Shown here: positions 16,446-26,251 of the stretch, piece after piece | Layout: each line of letters opens with the position of its first letter | Numbering within the stretch: position 1 is the first letter of the stretch | NCBI RefSeq assembly: GCF_000812945.1 | Contig: NZ_JSYM01000005.1 | Span: 142,184-206,183, forward strand | Reading direction: 5' to 3' | DNA length: 64,000 nt | From: Flavobacterium sp. AED | GTDB taxonomy: Bacteria > Bacteroidota > Bacteroidia > Flavobacteriales > Flavobacteriaceae | Made by a program: the position numbers and the translations under genes | The notes under the pieces: generated by a model | What the model was told of the DNA's origin: nothing | The model's input: only the letters and a program-made list of their open reading frames with translations | The model's database searches: none

Positions 16446-18242
16446 ATGAAAATTCTAGGACTATATAAAAACGCTCAAGTGTTTAAAATAGCTTTAGCTA
16501 TTGCAATTGTTGTGGTTTGCTATATAGCCTCAATGTTTTATTCCCAAATGAAAAATCTTGACTCAACGGTTGAGTTAATTGCAAATTCAAATGAAACTCA
16601 ACTTGAATTAGAAAAACTTTTATCAGTAATCAGTAATTACGAAACGAGTTTGCGAAGTTATATTATAACAAAAGATGAATCATATATAGCAAACCGTTTT
16701 TTGAGCAGAGGTAAAATTGAAGAAAACTTAGAGAATTTAAAAAGGTTGACTTCGAAGAATCCTGCCAGAAATAAGGATATTGACCGACTTAAAAAAATCA
16801 TTGATTATAGATTTAAGCTGTTCCGACAAACGCTAATTATTGCTAAAAGTAAAAATTCAGGGCCATTATATCTGAATGCTAAGCTACTTGAAAGTAGTGA
16901 GGTTACTGAAATGATGAAATCTTTTGTCACTAAAATAATATTTTCAGAAAGTGCAAAAACAAAATTTCAAAATGACAGTCATCAATTTGAATTGCGGGAC
17001 TCCATTATAACAGCCTTTTTATTAGTCATCCTTTCTCTTTTAATATTACTGTTATCATTCAATAAAATGAATGTAGATATTGATGAACTCAAAAAAGCAA
17101 ATGATAAATTAAAACTGCTTAACGAGTCGTACAATACTGCTGAAATGACTGCTGGTTTTGGACATTGGATGGTTAATCTAGAAACGAATACTTATACTTT
17201 TTCAGATAATTTGTTCCGCCTAATGGGGGTTGAACCCAATGCTTTTGAGCCCAATATAAAAAATACAATTAAATATATTCATCCTGATGATTTAGATTAT
17301 GTAACAAAAGTGCATAAAGATTCTTTGATTAATCACCAGTCTACTTCGATGGTATTTAGATTTTTAACTCCAAATGAGGAGGTGAAATATATTTTGGGCG
17401 TAGGAAGTTTTACTAATGATGGAAATGGAAATTTAATTAAAATAGGTGTGAATTGTGATATTACAAACCAGTACAAAAAAACACTTGAATTAGAGGAAAA
17501 TAATAAAGAGCTTAAATATATCAATAAAGAACTCGAAGCTTTCAATAATATAGTGAGTCATGATTTGCAGGAACCGCTTCGTAAGATTCAAATGTTTATT
17601 TCCAGATTAGAAGAAAAAGAGTTGGATTTGCTAACCCAGCAAGGAAAAGAATATTTTTCTAAAATTCGTGTTGCGGCCAATAGAATGCAGACCTTATTAA
17701 TAGATTTAGTCGATTATTCCAGAACAATAAAAGGAGATAAGGTTTTTGTAGAAACAGATTTAAACAAACTGGTAGATGAAACGCTTCAAGATTTATCCTC
17801 TACTATTGAAGAGAAAAAAGCTATTATTCAAACGGGAAATTTACCAACAATCAAAGTAATACCGTTTCAGATAAAACAGCTTTTTATAAACTTAATTTCT
17901 AATTCTCTTAAATATAGTAAAGACGATGTACCGCCTCAAATAAGTATCGTTTCTAAAGAAATTACTGAAAAAGAAGTACTAGATTATAAAATAACGAATG
18001 CAGCGGATTATTATAAAATTGTCGTAGAAGATAACGGAATTGGTTTCAAACAAGAGTATGCCGAAAAAATATTTCTTTTATTCAAACGTTTAGAAACGGA
18101 TCCTAAATACTCAGGAACTGGGCTTGGTCTGGCGATTTGTAATAGAATTGTAGAGAACCACAAAGGTTTCATAAAAGTAAAAGGAGAACCTGGAGTAGGG
18201 GCTAAATTCTATGTGTTTATTCCTAAAGGGGATTTGCTTTAA
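16446..18242 (+). CDS. Membrane sensor histidine kinase (CHASE3-like, PAS, HisKA, HATPase)
   Basis: 598 aa. TM1 about 13-33, a periplasmic helical sensor 34-180 resembling CHASE3, TM2 about 186-205, a short coiled coil, and PAS/PAC 232-345. The DHp helix has phospho-acceptor His372 in NIVSHDLQEPLRK. The ATPase has the N-box ISNSLKYS, G1 EDNGIGF and G2 YSGTGLGLAI. The DLQEPL form of the H-box is that of phytochrome-like kinases. Cognate partner is probably the preceding receiver gene. Confidence 0.93.
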   Translation: MKILGLYKNAQVFKIALAIAIVVVCYIASMFYSQMKNLDSTVELIANSNETQLELEKLLSVISNYETSLRSYIITKDESYIANRFLSRGKIEENLENLKRLTSKNPARNKDIDRLKKIIDYRFKLFRQTLIIAKSKNSGPLYLNAKLLESSEVTEMMKSFVTKIIFSESAKTKFQNDSHQFELRDSIITAFLLVILSLLILLLSFNKMNVDIDELKKANDKLKLLNESYNTAEMTAGFGHWMVNLETNTYTFSDNLFRLMGVEPNAFEPNIKNTIKYIHPDDLDYVTKVHKDSLINHQSTSMVFRFLTPNEEVKYILGVGSFTNDGNGNLIKIGVNCDITNQYKKTLELEENNKELKYINKELEAFNNIVSHDLQEPLRKIQMFISRLEEKELDLLTQQGKEYFSKIRVAANRMQTLLIDLVDYSRTIKGDKVFVETDLNKLVDETLQDLSSTIEEKKAIIQTGNLPTIKVIPFQIKQLFINLISNSLKYSKDDVPPQISIVSKEITEKEVLDYKITNAADYYKIVVEDNGIGFKQEYAEKIFLLFKRLETDPKYSGTGLGLAICNRIVENHKGFIKVKGEPGVGAKFYVFIPKGDLL

Positions 18243-18261
18243 TTTCAATAAATAAATTACA

Positions 18262-18759
18262 ATGATTACAATAAAAGAAGCTTCAATAGCAGACTTAAAT
18301 ACAATTCAAGAGATTGCTTATAAATCTTGGCCCGATACTTATGGCGAAATACTTTCGCAGGAGCAAATCGATTTTATGCTTAATTTATGGTATACGTCAG
18401 AAGTTTTGATTGATAACTTGACTAATAAAGGACATTTCTTTTTATTGGCTTTTGATGGAGCTGTCTGCCTTGGATTTGCTTCATACGAACACAATTACTT
18501 AGATAAAAATGTAACACGTTTGCACAAAATCTATTTACTTCCTGAGGCACAGGGTAAAGGAGCAGGGAAATTATTGATTGATACCATCGAAAATTTGGCA
18601 AAAGAAAATCATTCCGTTGCGATTTCCTTAAATGTAAATAAATTTAATAAAGCATTTACCTTTTATCAAAAAATAGGTTTTGAAATTGTAGATGAGTATG
18701 ATACCGAAATTGGCAATGGCTATTTGATGGAAGATTATATTATGCAAAAAGACTTGTAA
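18262..18759 (+). CDS. GNAT N-acetyltransferase
   Basis: 165 aa. Acetyl-CoA loop LPEAQGKGAGKLLID around residues 94-108, followed by a VNKFNKAFTFYQKIGF segment (motif B). Similar to small-molecule or protein N-terminal acetyltransferases; the substrate is not evident. Starts 19 nt after the kinase gene, so possibly cotranscribed. Confidence 0.88.
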   Translation: MITIKEASIADLNTIQEIAYKSWPDTYGEILSQEQIDFMLNLWYTSEVLIDNLTNKGHFFLLAFDGAVCLGFASYEHNYLDKNVTRLHKIYLLPEAQGKGAGKLLIDTIENLAKENHSVAISLNVNKFNKAFTFYQKIGFEIVDEYDTEIGNGYLMEDYIMQKDL

Positions 18760-18845
18760 TTTATTGCTGGATTTTCTCTTACAAAAAACACTTTTTTATT
18801 GCATAATTAAGTACCTGTGATTTAATATTAAAATGTATATTATCG

Positions 18846-18853
18846 TACATTTG
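18846..18853 (+). promoter_or_regulatory. -7 element of the ABC transporter operon
   Basis: TACATTTG (TAnnTTTG) 45 nt upstream of the adaptor gene. No convincing -33 TTG. It marks the start of the three-gene unit 18898-21931. Confidence 0.5.
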
Positions 18854-18897
18854 ATAGAAAGAATTTATAGTAACTTATAATGTTAAATAAAAATTAA

Positions 18898-19992
18898 ATG
18901 AGTTATAAATCAATATCATTATTTTATTTATTGCTTTTTGCCATTCTATCCTGTTCAAAAAAAGAGAATCAAGAAACAAAATCCACTTTGGGGGATGTAA
19001 CGGAAAGTGTTTATGCTTCAGGCGTTATTAAAGCTGATGGTCAATATACCGTTTTTTCTACAGTTAACGGAACCTTGCAAAAAGTAAATGTAGTTGCGGG
19101 TCAATCCATAATTAAAGGGCAATCATTATTTGAACTGGAAAGTGATAAAGCGGAATTGAATACTGAAAATGCTCAATTAGCGTATCAATTAAGCCAGCAA
19201 AGTAGCCGTTATATTCATGATAAAATTTCCGAAATGGAAATGAAAGTCGAGTCTGCCAAAGATAAATTAACCTTAGACGAATCAATTTATAACAGGAACA
19301 AGAACATTAAAAATCAAGGTGGAATTTCAGAAGTTGATTTTGAAAGAGTAGCATTAACTTTTAAAAGTTCTAAAATCAATTATGAATCTGCCAAAAAACA
19401 ATTGGGCCAACTCAAAGCACAATTAGAAAACGACCAAAATCGCAATCGCATTAATCTTAAAATCAATCAAAAATCACAAAGCGATTTTAGTGTTAAAAGT
19501 GCTTTTTCAGGGGAATTATTTGATGTGTTGGTGAAAGAAGGAAGTTTGATTACTCCACAAACTCCTTTGGCAATCATAGGTAAAGCAGATTCTTTTTTAT
19601 TGGAATTAGAAGTAGATGAAAATGACATGGTAAACGTTACGCTGGGGCAAAAAGTACTGGTAACGATGGACAGTTATAAAGGTCAGGTTTTTGAAGCAGT
19701 AGTCGACAAAATTTATCCTATCATGGATGAGCGTTCCCGTACTTTTAAAATCGAAGCTCATTTTGTAAAACCGCCTGATAAATTATATCCTAACCTTACT
19801 GCTGAAGCGAACATTATCATTCAGATTAAGAAAAATACAATCACGATTCCTAAGTCTTATTTAATTCAAAATAAATATGTTTTGGTGAATAAAGATGAAA
19901 AACGAGAAGTAAAAATAGGTTTGAGTGATTATCAGAAAGTAGAGATTCTAGAAGGATTAAAAGCTGAAGAAACAATTTATATGCCTAAGTAA
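18898..19992 (+). CDS. Efflux periplasmic adaptor lipoprotein (HlyD/MacA-like)
   Basis: 364 aa. Lipoprotein signal with lipobox AILSC (Cys19). A biotinyl-lipoyl-like half (VNGTLQKVNVVAGQSIIKGQSLF) is followed by an alpha-helical hairpin of about 100 residues (QLAYQLSQQ to QLENDQN), the second lipoyl half and a beta-barrel domain. It should bridge the inner-membrane ABC permease to an outer-membrane channel. Overlaps the permease gene by 1 nt. Confidence 0.9.
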   Translation: MSYKSISLFYLLLFAILSCSKKENQETKSTLGDVTESVYASGVIKADGQYTVFSTVNGTLQKVNVVAGQSIIKGQSLFELESDKAELNTENAQLAYQLSQQSSRYIHDKISEMEMKVESAKDKLTLDESIYNRNKNIKNQGGISEVDFERVALTFKSSKINYESAKKQLGQLKAQLENDQNRNRINLKINQKSQSDFSVKSAFSGELFDVLVKEGSLITPQTPLAIIGKADSFLLELEVDENDMVNVTLGQKVLVTMDSYKGQVFEAVVDKIYPIMDERSRTFKIEAHFVKPPDKLYPNLTAEANIIIQIKKNTITIPKSYLIQNKYVLVNKDEKREVKIGLSDYQKVEILEGLKAEETIYMPK

Positions 19993-21248
19993 TGAACTTC
20001 AAATTAATTTTAAATATTGCGCTACATTTGCTTCGAGCCAGACTAAAACAAACTATTGTTGCGGCCGTTGGAGTAACCTTTGGTATTGCCATGTTTATTT
20101 CTTTGGTTAGTTTTATGCATGGTTTAAATGATTTATTGGATGGATTAATGCTCAATAGAACTCCTCATGTTCTTTTGTATAACGAAATTAAACCTTCTGA
20201 AAATCAACCTGTTTCATTAGTTGGTGATTATAAAAAAAACGTCAATTTTATTCATTCTATAAAACCAAAAGATAGAGGGAAATCTATTTACAATGGTAAA
20301 ACGATTATTAAAGTTTTAAAAGAAGATGCACGCATTATTGATGTTGCGCCAAAGGTAAAAACTGCTGTTTTTTTTAATTCTGGAACCATTGAAATTTCCG
20401 GAATCGTTAATGGTATTGATGTTTTACCAGAAGAGAAATTATTTAAAATCAGCGATTATATCATAGAAGGAAAAGTGGCTGATTTGCTTCAGAATAACAG
20501 TATTATCATAGGAAAAGGATTGGCAGATAAAATGTTACTTTCTAAAGGAGATGTTATTAAAATTACTACTCCTAAAGGGAATTTGGCCTCTTTAAAAATC
20601 GTTGGAATCTCTGAAATTGGTATTGCTGAAATTGATAATACGATGAGTTATACTTCATTGGCCACAGCCCAAAAAATCTTAGGTGAATCCACAAATTATA
20701 TTACTGATATACAAATTAAACTTTTTGATATGGCTTCGGCTCCTGCTGTTGCAAAAGAGTTTAGGGATAAATTCAACTTGGATACTATCGATTACCAAAC
20801 AGCAAATTCACAGTTTGAAACCGGAAGTACAATACGGAGTATTATTTCCTATGCAGTAGGAGTAGTGTTGCTTATTGTGGCTGGTTTTGGGATCTATAAT
20901 ATCCTAAATATGATGATTTATGAAAAAATGGATAGTATAGCGATTCTAAAAGCAACTGGTTTTTCAGGGAATGATGTCAAATGGATTTTTGTTTCACTTT
21001 CTATTATTATTGGACTTGCCGGGGGATTATTTGGATTGTTATTTGGCTATATTTTCTCCTCCATTATAGATGTAATTCCATTTGAAACGGCTTCGTTGCC
21101 TACAATAAAGACCTATCCCATAAATTACAATCCCTTATTCTATGTTATCGGAATTACTTTCGCATTATTTACCACTACAATAGCAGGACTTTTCCCTGCT
21201 TTGAAAGCCAGTAAAGTTGATCCAGTAGAAATAATCAGAGGAAAATAA
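19992..21248 (+). CDS. ABC transporter permease, MacB/LolE (FtsX) type
   Basis: 418 aa. An N-terminal TM (about 20-45), a large periplasmic MacB_PCD domain (about 50-280) and three C-terminal TMs (about 285-310, 330-355, 385-405), the standard four-TM FtsX layout. Uses energy from the next-encoded ATPase to drive export or envelope extrusion. The substrate is unknown; the adaptor partner favours MacAB-like export over lipoprotein release. Confidence 0.92.
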   Translation: MNFKLILNIALHLLRARLKQTIVAAVGVTFGIAMFISLVSFMHGLNDLLDGLMLNRTPHVLLYNEIKPSENQPVSLVGDYKKNVNFIHSIKPKDRGKSIYNGKTIIKVLKEDARIIDVAPKVKTAVFFNSGTIEISGIVNGIDVLPEEKLFKISDYIIEGKVADLLQNNSIIIGKGLADKMLLSKGDVIKITTPKGNLASLKIVGISEIGIAEIDNTMSYTSLATAQKILGESTNYITDIQIKLFDMASAPAVAKEFRDKFNLDTIDYQTANSQFETGSTIRSIISYAVGVVLLIVAGFGIYNILNMMIYEKMDSIAILKATGFSGNDVKWIFVSLSIIIGLAGGLFGLLFGYIFSSIIDVIPFETASLPTIKTYPINYNPLFYVIGITFALFTTTIAGLFPALKASKVDPVEIIRGK

Positions 21249-21250
21249 CG

Positions 21251-21931
21251 ATGGAGAACAATAAAGTTTTAGAGGCTGTTGGTCTGAGCAAATATTTTTA
21301 TGACCCTGTTAAATTTCAGGTCTTAAAAGAAATTAACATGAGTATTAATCATGGTGAGTTTGTTTCAATCGTGGGAAAATCGGGTTGCGGAAAATCGACC
21401 TTGTTGTATTTGCTTTCTACAATGGATACGGATTATGACGGTAAAATATTTATTCATAACGAACTTGTTACTGGAAAGACCGACAAAGAACTGGCGTTAA
21501 TACGGAATGAGAAGATAGGTTTTGTATTTCAGTTTCATTATTTGCTTGCGGAATATAATGTCTTGAAAAATGTCATGCTTCCGGGAATGAAATTGGGTAA
21601 ATATTCTAATCAGGAACTCGAGCATCGAGCGATGAAACATTTGAAAACATTGGATATGGAAGACCAAGCTTTGAAAATGCCAAATCAATTAAGCGGAGGG
21701 CAAAAACAACGTGTGGCTATAGCCAGGGCTTTGATAAATGATCCACTGATTATTATGGGTGATGAGCCTACAGGAAATTTAGACAAGAAAAATAGCGACT
21801 TGGTTTTTGATATTTTTAATAAATTGACCCAAGAACAAAATCAGACTTTATTGGTTGTTACCCACGATACTGATTTTGCTGAACGGACGAATCGAATCAT
21901 TACCATGGAAGATGGGAAAGTGATTTCGTAA
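21251..21931 (+). CDS. ABC transporter ATPase, MacB/LolD family
   Basis: 226 aa. Walker A GKSGCGKST, Q-loop FVFQFHYLLAEYNVL, signature LSGGQKQRVAIARAL, Walker B IIMGDEPTGNLD, and H-switch VTHD. The LLAEYNVLKNVMLP stretch after the Q-loop is typical of LolD/MacB-type ATPases. Two nt after the permease stop; completes the transporter. Confidence 0.94.
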   Translation: MENNKVLEAVGLSKYFYDPVKFQVLKEINMSINHGEFVSIVGKSGCGKSTLLYLLSTMDTDYDGKIFIHNELVTGKTDKELALIRNEKIGFVFQFHYLLAEYNVLKNVMLPGMKLGKYSNQELEHRAMKHLKTLDMEDQALKMPNQLSGGQKQRVAIARALINDPLIIMGDEPTGNLDKKNSDLVFDIFNKLTQEQNQTLLVVTHDTDFAERTNRIITMEDGKVIS

Positions 21932-21935
21932 CGGT

Positions 21936-22505
21936 TTATTTAACTATAATTTCGTGTTTGTAAAGCAATCCTTTTAGACCTTCTAAAGAGAAAATAGCTT
22001 TCTTTAATTTTGTCTTGGTTGGATCAATAGTGTAGTTGTAGCTTGTTTTAAAATTCGCTTTATTGGCAATTGCTTTTGCAAATTCAGAACGGTATAAATC
22101 GCAATTTTCAAAAACGACTTCGGTCAAATCAGTAGCCATAAAATCTACTGCAATTAAACTACAATTGGTAAAGGATGTTCCTTTAATTTTTAAGGTATAA
22201 AACTTGGAGAAATCTAAAACACAATCATTAAAAGTAATTTCGAAAATTAATTTGTCGCACATGGCAAAATTGACTTCTTTGATTTCACAACGATTGAAAG
22301 TCACGGTTCTAAAGGCGACATAATTTATTCTAGCATTGCTAAAAGTACAATCATTGAAAGTGCAGTCAATAAAAGTTACTGCCAGAAATATACATTGGGA
22401 GAAATTACAATTTGTAAAAGTACAACACTCAAATTCCTTAAAATTGACTTCTTCTTCGCTATAAATGATGTTGTTGTATTCAATATCTAGAAAATATTCT
22501 GGCAT
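21936..22505 (-). CDS. Pentapeptide-repeat protein
   Basis: 189 aa made of F/C/N-rich five-residue repeats (pattern CxFxx, for example CTFTNCNFSQCIF), predicting a right-handed quadrilateral beta-helix. The C-terminal IDPTKTKLKKAIFSLEGLKGLL tail is the usual cap of Qnr-like and general pentapeptide proteins. A gyrase-protecting role cannot be claimed from this alone. Convergent with the ABC ATPase gene, only 4 nt between stops. Confidence 0.85.
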   Translation of the reverse strand: MPEYFLDIEYNNIIYSEEEVNFKEFECCTFTNCNFSQCIFLAVTFIDCTFNDCTFSNARINYVAFRTVTFNRCEIKEVNFAMCDKLIFEITFNDCVLDFSKFYTLKIKGTSFTNCSLIAVDFMATDLTEVVFENCDLYRSEFAKAIANKANFKTSYNYTIDPTKTKLKKAIFSLEGLKGLLYKHEIIVK

Positions 22506-22608
22506 TTACGGGTTTTAAATTCAAGTTTAAGGCGATGATTTTGCGCAACAAAGAAACAAAATTCTATAGCTATACAATTCAGAATTTGGAATAATTATTT
22601 TTTAAATT

Positions 22609-23043
22609 TTAAACTCTGTCCAAATCTGCTTTCCAATTAATGATGGCTTTTTTAATTGCTGTTCCCGAAAGATTTTCATTCAACGTTCTTTCGATAAGCA
22701 TAGGAAGTTCTTCATCTGGTGCAAATCGTAGGGCAAATAATTGGTCATCATTTAATTGGTGTTCAAAATCCTCCAATCTTTTACCTGTAATAGAAAAATA
22801 GCGGTACCGAAGCTCTAATCGTACAATTCGGTTTTGCAAAGTCAATGCGTAATGTTGGCGCAACATGAAAGCCAGACAAAACAGAACAACAAAAATAGCA
22901 CTGATAAAAGTCCAAATCAATTTGTCTTCGGTGGTGCAACTAAAATACACGCTGAAGGCCAAAAATGTCATTATAATGGGATAATAAACAAAATGATGGG
23001 GTGGGTAATACCGAATATGATTTTTATAAGATTGTGGTTCCAT
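22609..23043 (-). CDS. DUF6526-like two-TM membrane protein
   Basis: 144 aa. Start MEPQSYKNHIRYYPPHHFVYYP, then two TM segments (about 22-40 and 43-62) and a cytoplasmic helical tail with LRFAPDEELPMLIERTL. This arrangement is common in Bacteroidota; function unknown. Stands alone. Confidence 0.8.
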   Translation of the reverse strand: MEPQSYKNHIRYYPPHHFVYYPIIMTFLAFSVYFSCTTEDKLIWTFISAIFVVLFCLAFMLRQHYALTLQNRIVRLELRYRYFSITGKRLEDFEHQLNDDQLFALRFAPDEELPMLIERTLNENLSGTAIKKAIINWKADLDRV

Positions 23044-23128
23044 GATTTTCTTTTAAAGTTTTTAAAGATAGTCAAAACAACTTATTTGGAAGGGAGTAGA
23101 AGCAACATTGTAACCCATTTAGGATAAT

Positions 23129-23157
23129 TTTTCGAACTGTTTTTAGATGATTTAAAA
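23129..23157 (+). repeat. 29-nt repeat, left copy flanking the accessory block
   Basis: Matches 33539-33567 at 26 of 29 positions (TTTTCGAAC..TTTTTAG.TGATTTAAAA). Weaker similarity extends about 20 nt upstream. It lies in the 175-nt gene-free gap between the DUF6526 gene and the cupin gene. May be a dispersed repeat, or the scar of an insertion boundary. Confidence 0.6.
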
Positions 23158-23218
23158 CTCTTAGCCTACTGTTTTCAGAAATAAAGCTGTCAAAAATTCA
23201 GCAGTATTTTTTCTGTTT

Positions 23219-23716
23219 TTATTTATTTGAACTTGTGTACTCATTATCTGTTACCGCTTCTAACCAAACAGGCGTACCGTTTTGAGTATTTGTAATAGCT
23301 ACTTGAACAAATGCTGCGTCAATACTTGCACCATGCCAATGCACAATGTTAGGCAGACATTTAATTACATCCCCTTTTCGAAGTACTTTTATAGGTTGCC
23401 CTTTTTCCTGATAATATCCAACTCCATCGGTTACCAACAAAATTTGTCCGCCCGGATGCAGATGCCATTTTGTTCTTGCTCCAGGTTCAAAGGTTACATT
23501 TCCTACTGAGGTTGGATTAAGACTATCAGCAGCTATCAGTATTTGTAAATAAGCCGTACCTGTAAAATTATCATTGGTAATTTTTTCTCCTTTGGGGAAA
23601 AGGATTGATTTTTGTGATGCTTTCTCTGTTGAAAGTGTTGCTTTTTTTTGTGCTTTGCAAGAAAAAGCAAACACTCCCATAAGAAATATTCCTGCCATGT
23701 TTTTAAGTTTCATCAT
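23219..23716 (-). CDS. Exported cupin-domain lipoprotein
   Basis: 165 aa. Signal peptide with lipobox-like FAFSC (Cys20). A single cupin barrel with metal-ligand motif TKWHLHPGGQILLVTDGVG and second motif LPNIVHWHGA. The ligand set (H, H, H) suggests a bound metal. Small cupins of this type sit with carboxymuconolactone-decarboxylase-like proteins in many bacteria; the reaction is not known. Last gene of the minus-strand cluster. Confidence 0.9.
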   Translation of the reverse strand: MMKLKNMAGIFLMGVFAFSCKAQKKATLSTEKASQKSILFPKGEKITNDNFTGTAYLQILIAADSLNPTSVGNVTFEPGARTKWHLHPGGQILLVTDGVGYYQEKGQPIKVLRKGDVIKCLPNIVHWHGASIDAAFVQVAITNTQNGTPVWLEAVTDNEYTSSNK

Positions 23717-23724
23717 TTTAAACG

Positions 23725-24786
23725 TTAAAGATTAGTTTGATAAAAATTCACCAATTTATTTACCGCTTGCAATACGTATTCGGGTTTCCAATAGGTTTCT
23801 ATATGAGTAGCTCCATTGATAAGAAATAGTTCCTTATTTTTTGCATTGGTAGCTTTGCTAAAAGCATCGTCCGTCATATAATAGCTGTCAGCTTTACTTC
23901 CTGCAATCATTAATAATGGCTGGTTTATCAAGTCCATATTACTACTGGCATCAAACGTCATTAAATCCATAAGACTGCTCTTAGTGTATTTAAATGTGGA
24001 ATTTGTATGAGCATGTGTTTTGCCGTAATACTCAAATCCTTCACGATATAAATCAAACGGTAGTGCTGCTATTTGTTTATCAGTGAGTTGCGTATCTCCC
24101 ACATACATTATTTTACCGCCTGTAGCTTCTTGGGCACGAGCATCAGAAGCTTCTTTTAATCGTTCTTGGATAGTAGAAATTTGTGAATTCATAAACCCAT
24201 TACGCCGTACTACACCGGAATTGAACATACTTAGTGTGGCAATTGCCTTAAATCGTTTATCTGATTGGGCCACCTTTAAAGAATAACCACCGCCGCCACA
24301 AATTCCGAGTAATCCAAGTCTTGAAATATCGACCCCTTTATATTGAGTAATAAAGTCAGCCATTGCGTATATATCTTCAATTCGGTTTGCCGGTTTATCT
24401 ACATTACGAGGTTCTCCGCCGCTACCGCCTTGATAGGCTGCATCTGCAGTAATGGTAATATAACCTTTTTCTGCTAATCGTTGTGCATATAACCCTGCCA
24501 CTTGTTCTTTTACACCACCATTAGGATGAGCAATAACTAATGTAGGATATTTTTTTGATGAGTCAAAGTTAGCAGGTGTGTAAATATTAGCAACTATTGT
24601 AATCTCTTTAATTTTATAGTTGACGGGATGAATGTTTACTTTTTCCTTTACATTTTCTGTAATAGCTCCCTCATATACTAAGGTATATGGATTTTGCTTT
24701 CGTTCTATTTGAGTAGTTTGTGCACTAGACATCTGTACAGTTATTATTGAAATTATTAATATGATTATTGATGCTATTTTTTTCAT
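23725..24786 (-). CDS. Exported alpha/beta hydrolase, dienelactone-hydrolase-like
   Basis: 353 aa. Sec signal peptide (about 1-22, cleavage near SSAQ). The nucleophile elbow GICGGGG carries Cys163, the dienelactone-hydrolase form rather than a serine. Segment AHPNGGVKEQ supplies the oxyanion region and GATHIETYW the catalytic His near the C-terminus. The substrate is not evident. 8 nt upstream of the cupin gene. Confidence 0.87.
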   Translation of the reverse strand: MKKIASIIILIISIITVQMSSAQTTQIERKQNPYTLVYEGAITENVKEKVNIHPVNYKIKEITIVANIYTPANFDSSKKYPTLVIAHPNGGVKEQVAGLYAQRLAEKGYITITADAAYQGGSGGEPRNVDKPANRIEDIYAMADFITQYKGVDISRLGLLGICGGGGYSLKVAQSDKRFKAIATLSMFNSGVVRRNGFMNSQISTIQERLKEASDARAQEATGGKIMYVGDTQLTDKQIAALPFDLYREGFEYYGKTHAHTNSTFKYTKSSLMDLMTFDASSNMDLINQPLLMIAGSKADSYYMTDDAFSKATNAKNKELFLINGATHIETYWKPEYVLQAVNKLVNFYQTNL

Positions 24787-24811
24787 TTCTTTTATTTTAA
24801 AATTATTGAGC

Positions 24812-25546
24812 CTATCTGTTTTTCAACACTTCGTTTACAACTTCTTTTGCAGCTTTAGTTTTCTTTTTACCTATGATTGGTTTTATTACGTCTATAAATT
24901 CTTTCAACTGTTCAGGCGATATACCTACATTGAGAGAAATTGACAAATGCCCCTTTAGCATTGGTTCAGCATTACCAATCGTACTGATAACAGAAATCGT
25001 AACTAATTCTCTTTGAGTGTAGGTTAAAATATCTCTTTCAAAAATAGCTGCAAATAAGTGTTCTTTTAAAAAGGTATCTATTACCGGTGCAAAAGCGGAA
25101 TATCCTGTAAGCGTATCCGATTGTGGCGTTTTGGTAAGTTGTTCCAAAATATTTTTACCTCTTTCGTATTTATTACCCTCTTCTTTGATGGGAGAAGCTT
25201 CTTTGCCAGGTTCATCGATAATACCTTTTGCTTTTCGTTCGTTAAGCACTTCCATAAAAATTTGCAATCCTCTGATACTCCTTGGAAAACCGCAATAGGC
25301 ATAGGTATGGACCAATACTTCTTTTACTTCATTCACGGTAAGTCCAGCTTCAAGACCTATGTTTAACGCTAATTTTAGTTTGACTAAATCACCTTTTGCT
25401 GTAAGTGATGCAATAGTTATAATGCTTTTTTCCTTTGCACTTAAATTGCTGTCTATAATGGTCATCTGATTTGCTTTAGCGTAATTAGGAAACAAAGCAG
25501 TGCTTACTATAATCACTATAAAATTGAAAATTTTAAAACCCTTCAT
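24812..25546 (-). CDS. Exported carboxymuconolactone decarboxylase-like protein (two CMD domains)
   Basis: 244 aa from the Met at 25546, which gives a normal signal peptide (MKGFKIFNFIVIIVSTALF... NYAKA). An upstream in-frame ATG at 25576 is possible. Two AhpD/CMD-like helical domains (about 35-115 and 140-235). The first holds VHTYAYCGFPR, the second lacks the cysteine, so the usual CxxC peroxidase pair is absent. Sits between the flavodoxin and hydrolase genes. Confidence 0.85.
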   Translation of the reverse strand: MKGFKIFNFIVIIVSTALFPNYAKANQMTIIDSNLSAKEKSIITIASLTAKGDLVKLKLALNIGLEAGLTVNEVKEVLVHTYAYCGFPRSIRGLQIFMEVLNERKAKGIIDEPGKEASPIKEEGNKYERGKNILEQLTKTPQSDTLTGYSAFAPVIDTFLKEHLFAAIFERDILTYTQRELVTISVISTIGNAEPMLKGHLSISLNVGISPEQLKEFIDVIKPIIGKKKTKAAKEVVNEVLKNR

Positions 25547-25577
25547 ATTTATTTTTTTACTGTTCTTTGAAAACATA

Positions 25578-26210
25578 TCAATTCTTCAGAATCCCTATTT
25601 TCTTTAACCATTTTTGTATTTCTTTTTCAGCTTCAATTTTCTTTTCACCTTCCATCACAAATAAAATTCCGTCTCTTTCTTTGCCTCCTTTAATGGAAAA
25701 TCCTTCCAATATTTTACTTTCAATGCATAGTTCTTTGATCTTATCAAAACTACTTCCTATACCATAACCGGCATTGGTGTTAAACGGAATAATAGTTTTA
25801 CCTTTTAAATTGTATTGACTTAAAAAACTTTTCATTGGAGGGGGTAATTGCATTCCCCAAGTTGGAAAACCTATAAAGACAGTATCATATTTTTCAATGC
25901 TGTCAATTTTGGTTTTGAGCGGGGGTAAAAAACCTGTTTCGTTTTCCTTGGCGACCTGATCAACAATTGCTTTGTAATTTTCAGGGTAAGGATTTTTAAG
26001 TTCTAATTCAACTAATTTGCCACCAATTTGTTTATGAATGATTTGTGCAACTGTTTTGGTGTTTTTTGTTCGAGTTAGATAGACAATAAGAATACTATTT
26101 GTATTCAAACTATCTTTTTCTTGCTTAACAGTACTTTGTGCCTTGGAACAACTCGAAAATAAACAAGCTGATACTATCATCATTATACAATATGCCGTTA
26201 CTTTTTTCAA
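25578..26210 (-). CDS. Exported flavodoxin-family lipoprotein
   Basis: 210 aa. Lipoprotein signal ending LFSSC (Cys21). FMN phosphate loop LTRTKNTKTVAQ, second loop GFPTWGMQLPPPM and third loop FNTNAGYGIGSSF, the three FMN-binding loops of flavodoxin. Placing it outside the cytoplasm is unusual. The neighbours suggest a quinone or aldehyde redox role (inference). Stops 1 nt before the upstream candidate start of the CMD gene. Confidence 0.88.
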   Translation of the reverse strand: MKKVTAYCIMMIVSACLFSSCSKAQSTVKQEKDSLNTNSILIVYLTRTKNTKTVAQIIHKQIGGKLVELELKNPYPENYKAIVDQVAKENETGFLPPLKTKIDSIEKYDTVFIGFPTWGMQLPPPMKSFLSQYNLKGKTIIPFNTNAGYGIGSSFDKIKELCIESKILEGFSIKGGKERDGILFVMEGEKKIEAEKEIQKWLKKIGILKN

Positions 26211-26251
26211 CTGAATTATTGTTAGGGTTTTTTATAGGTTGTATTTATTAA

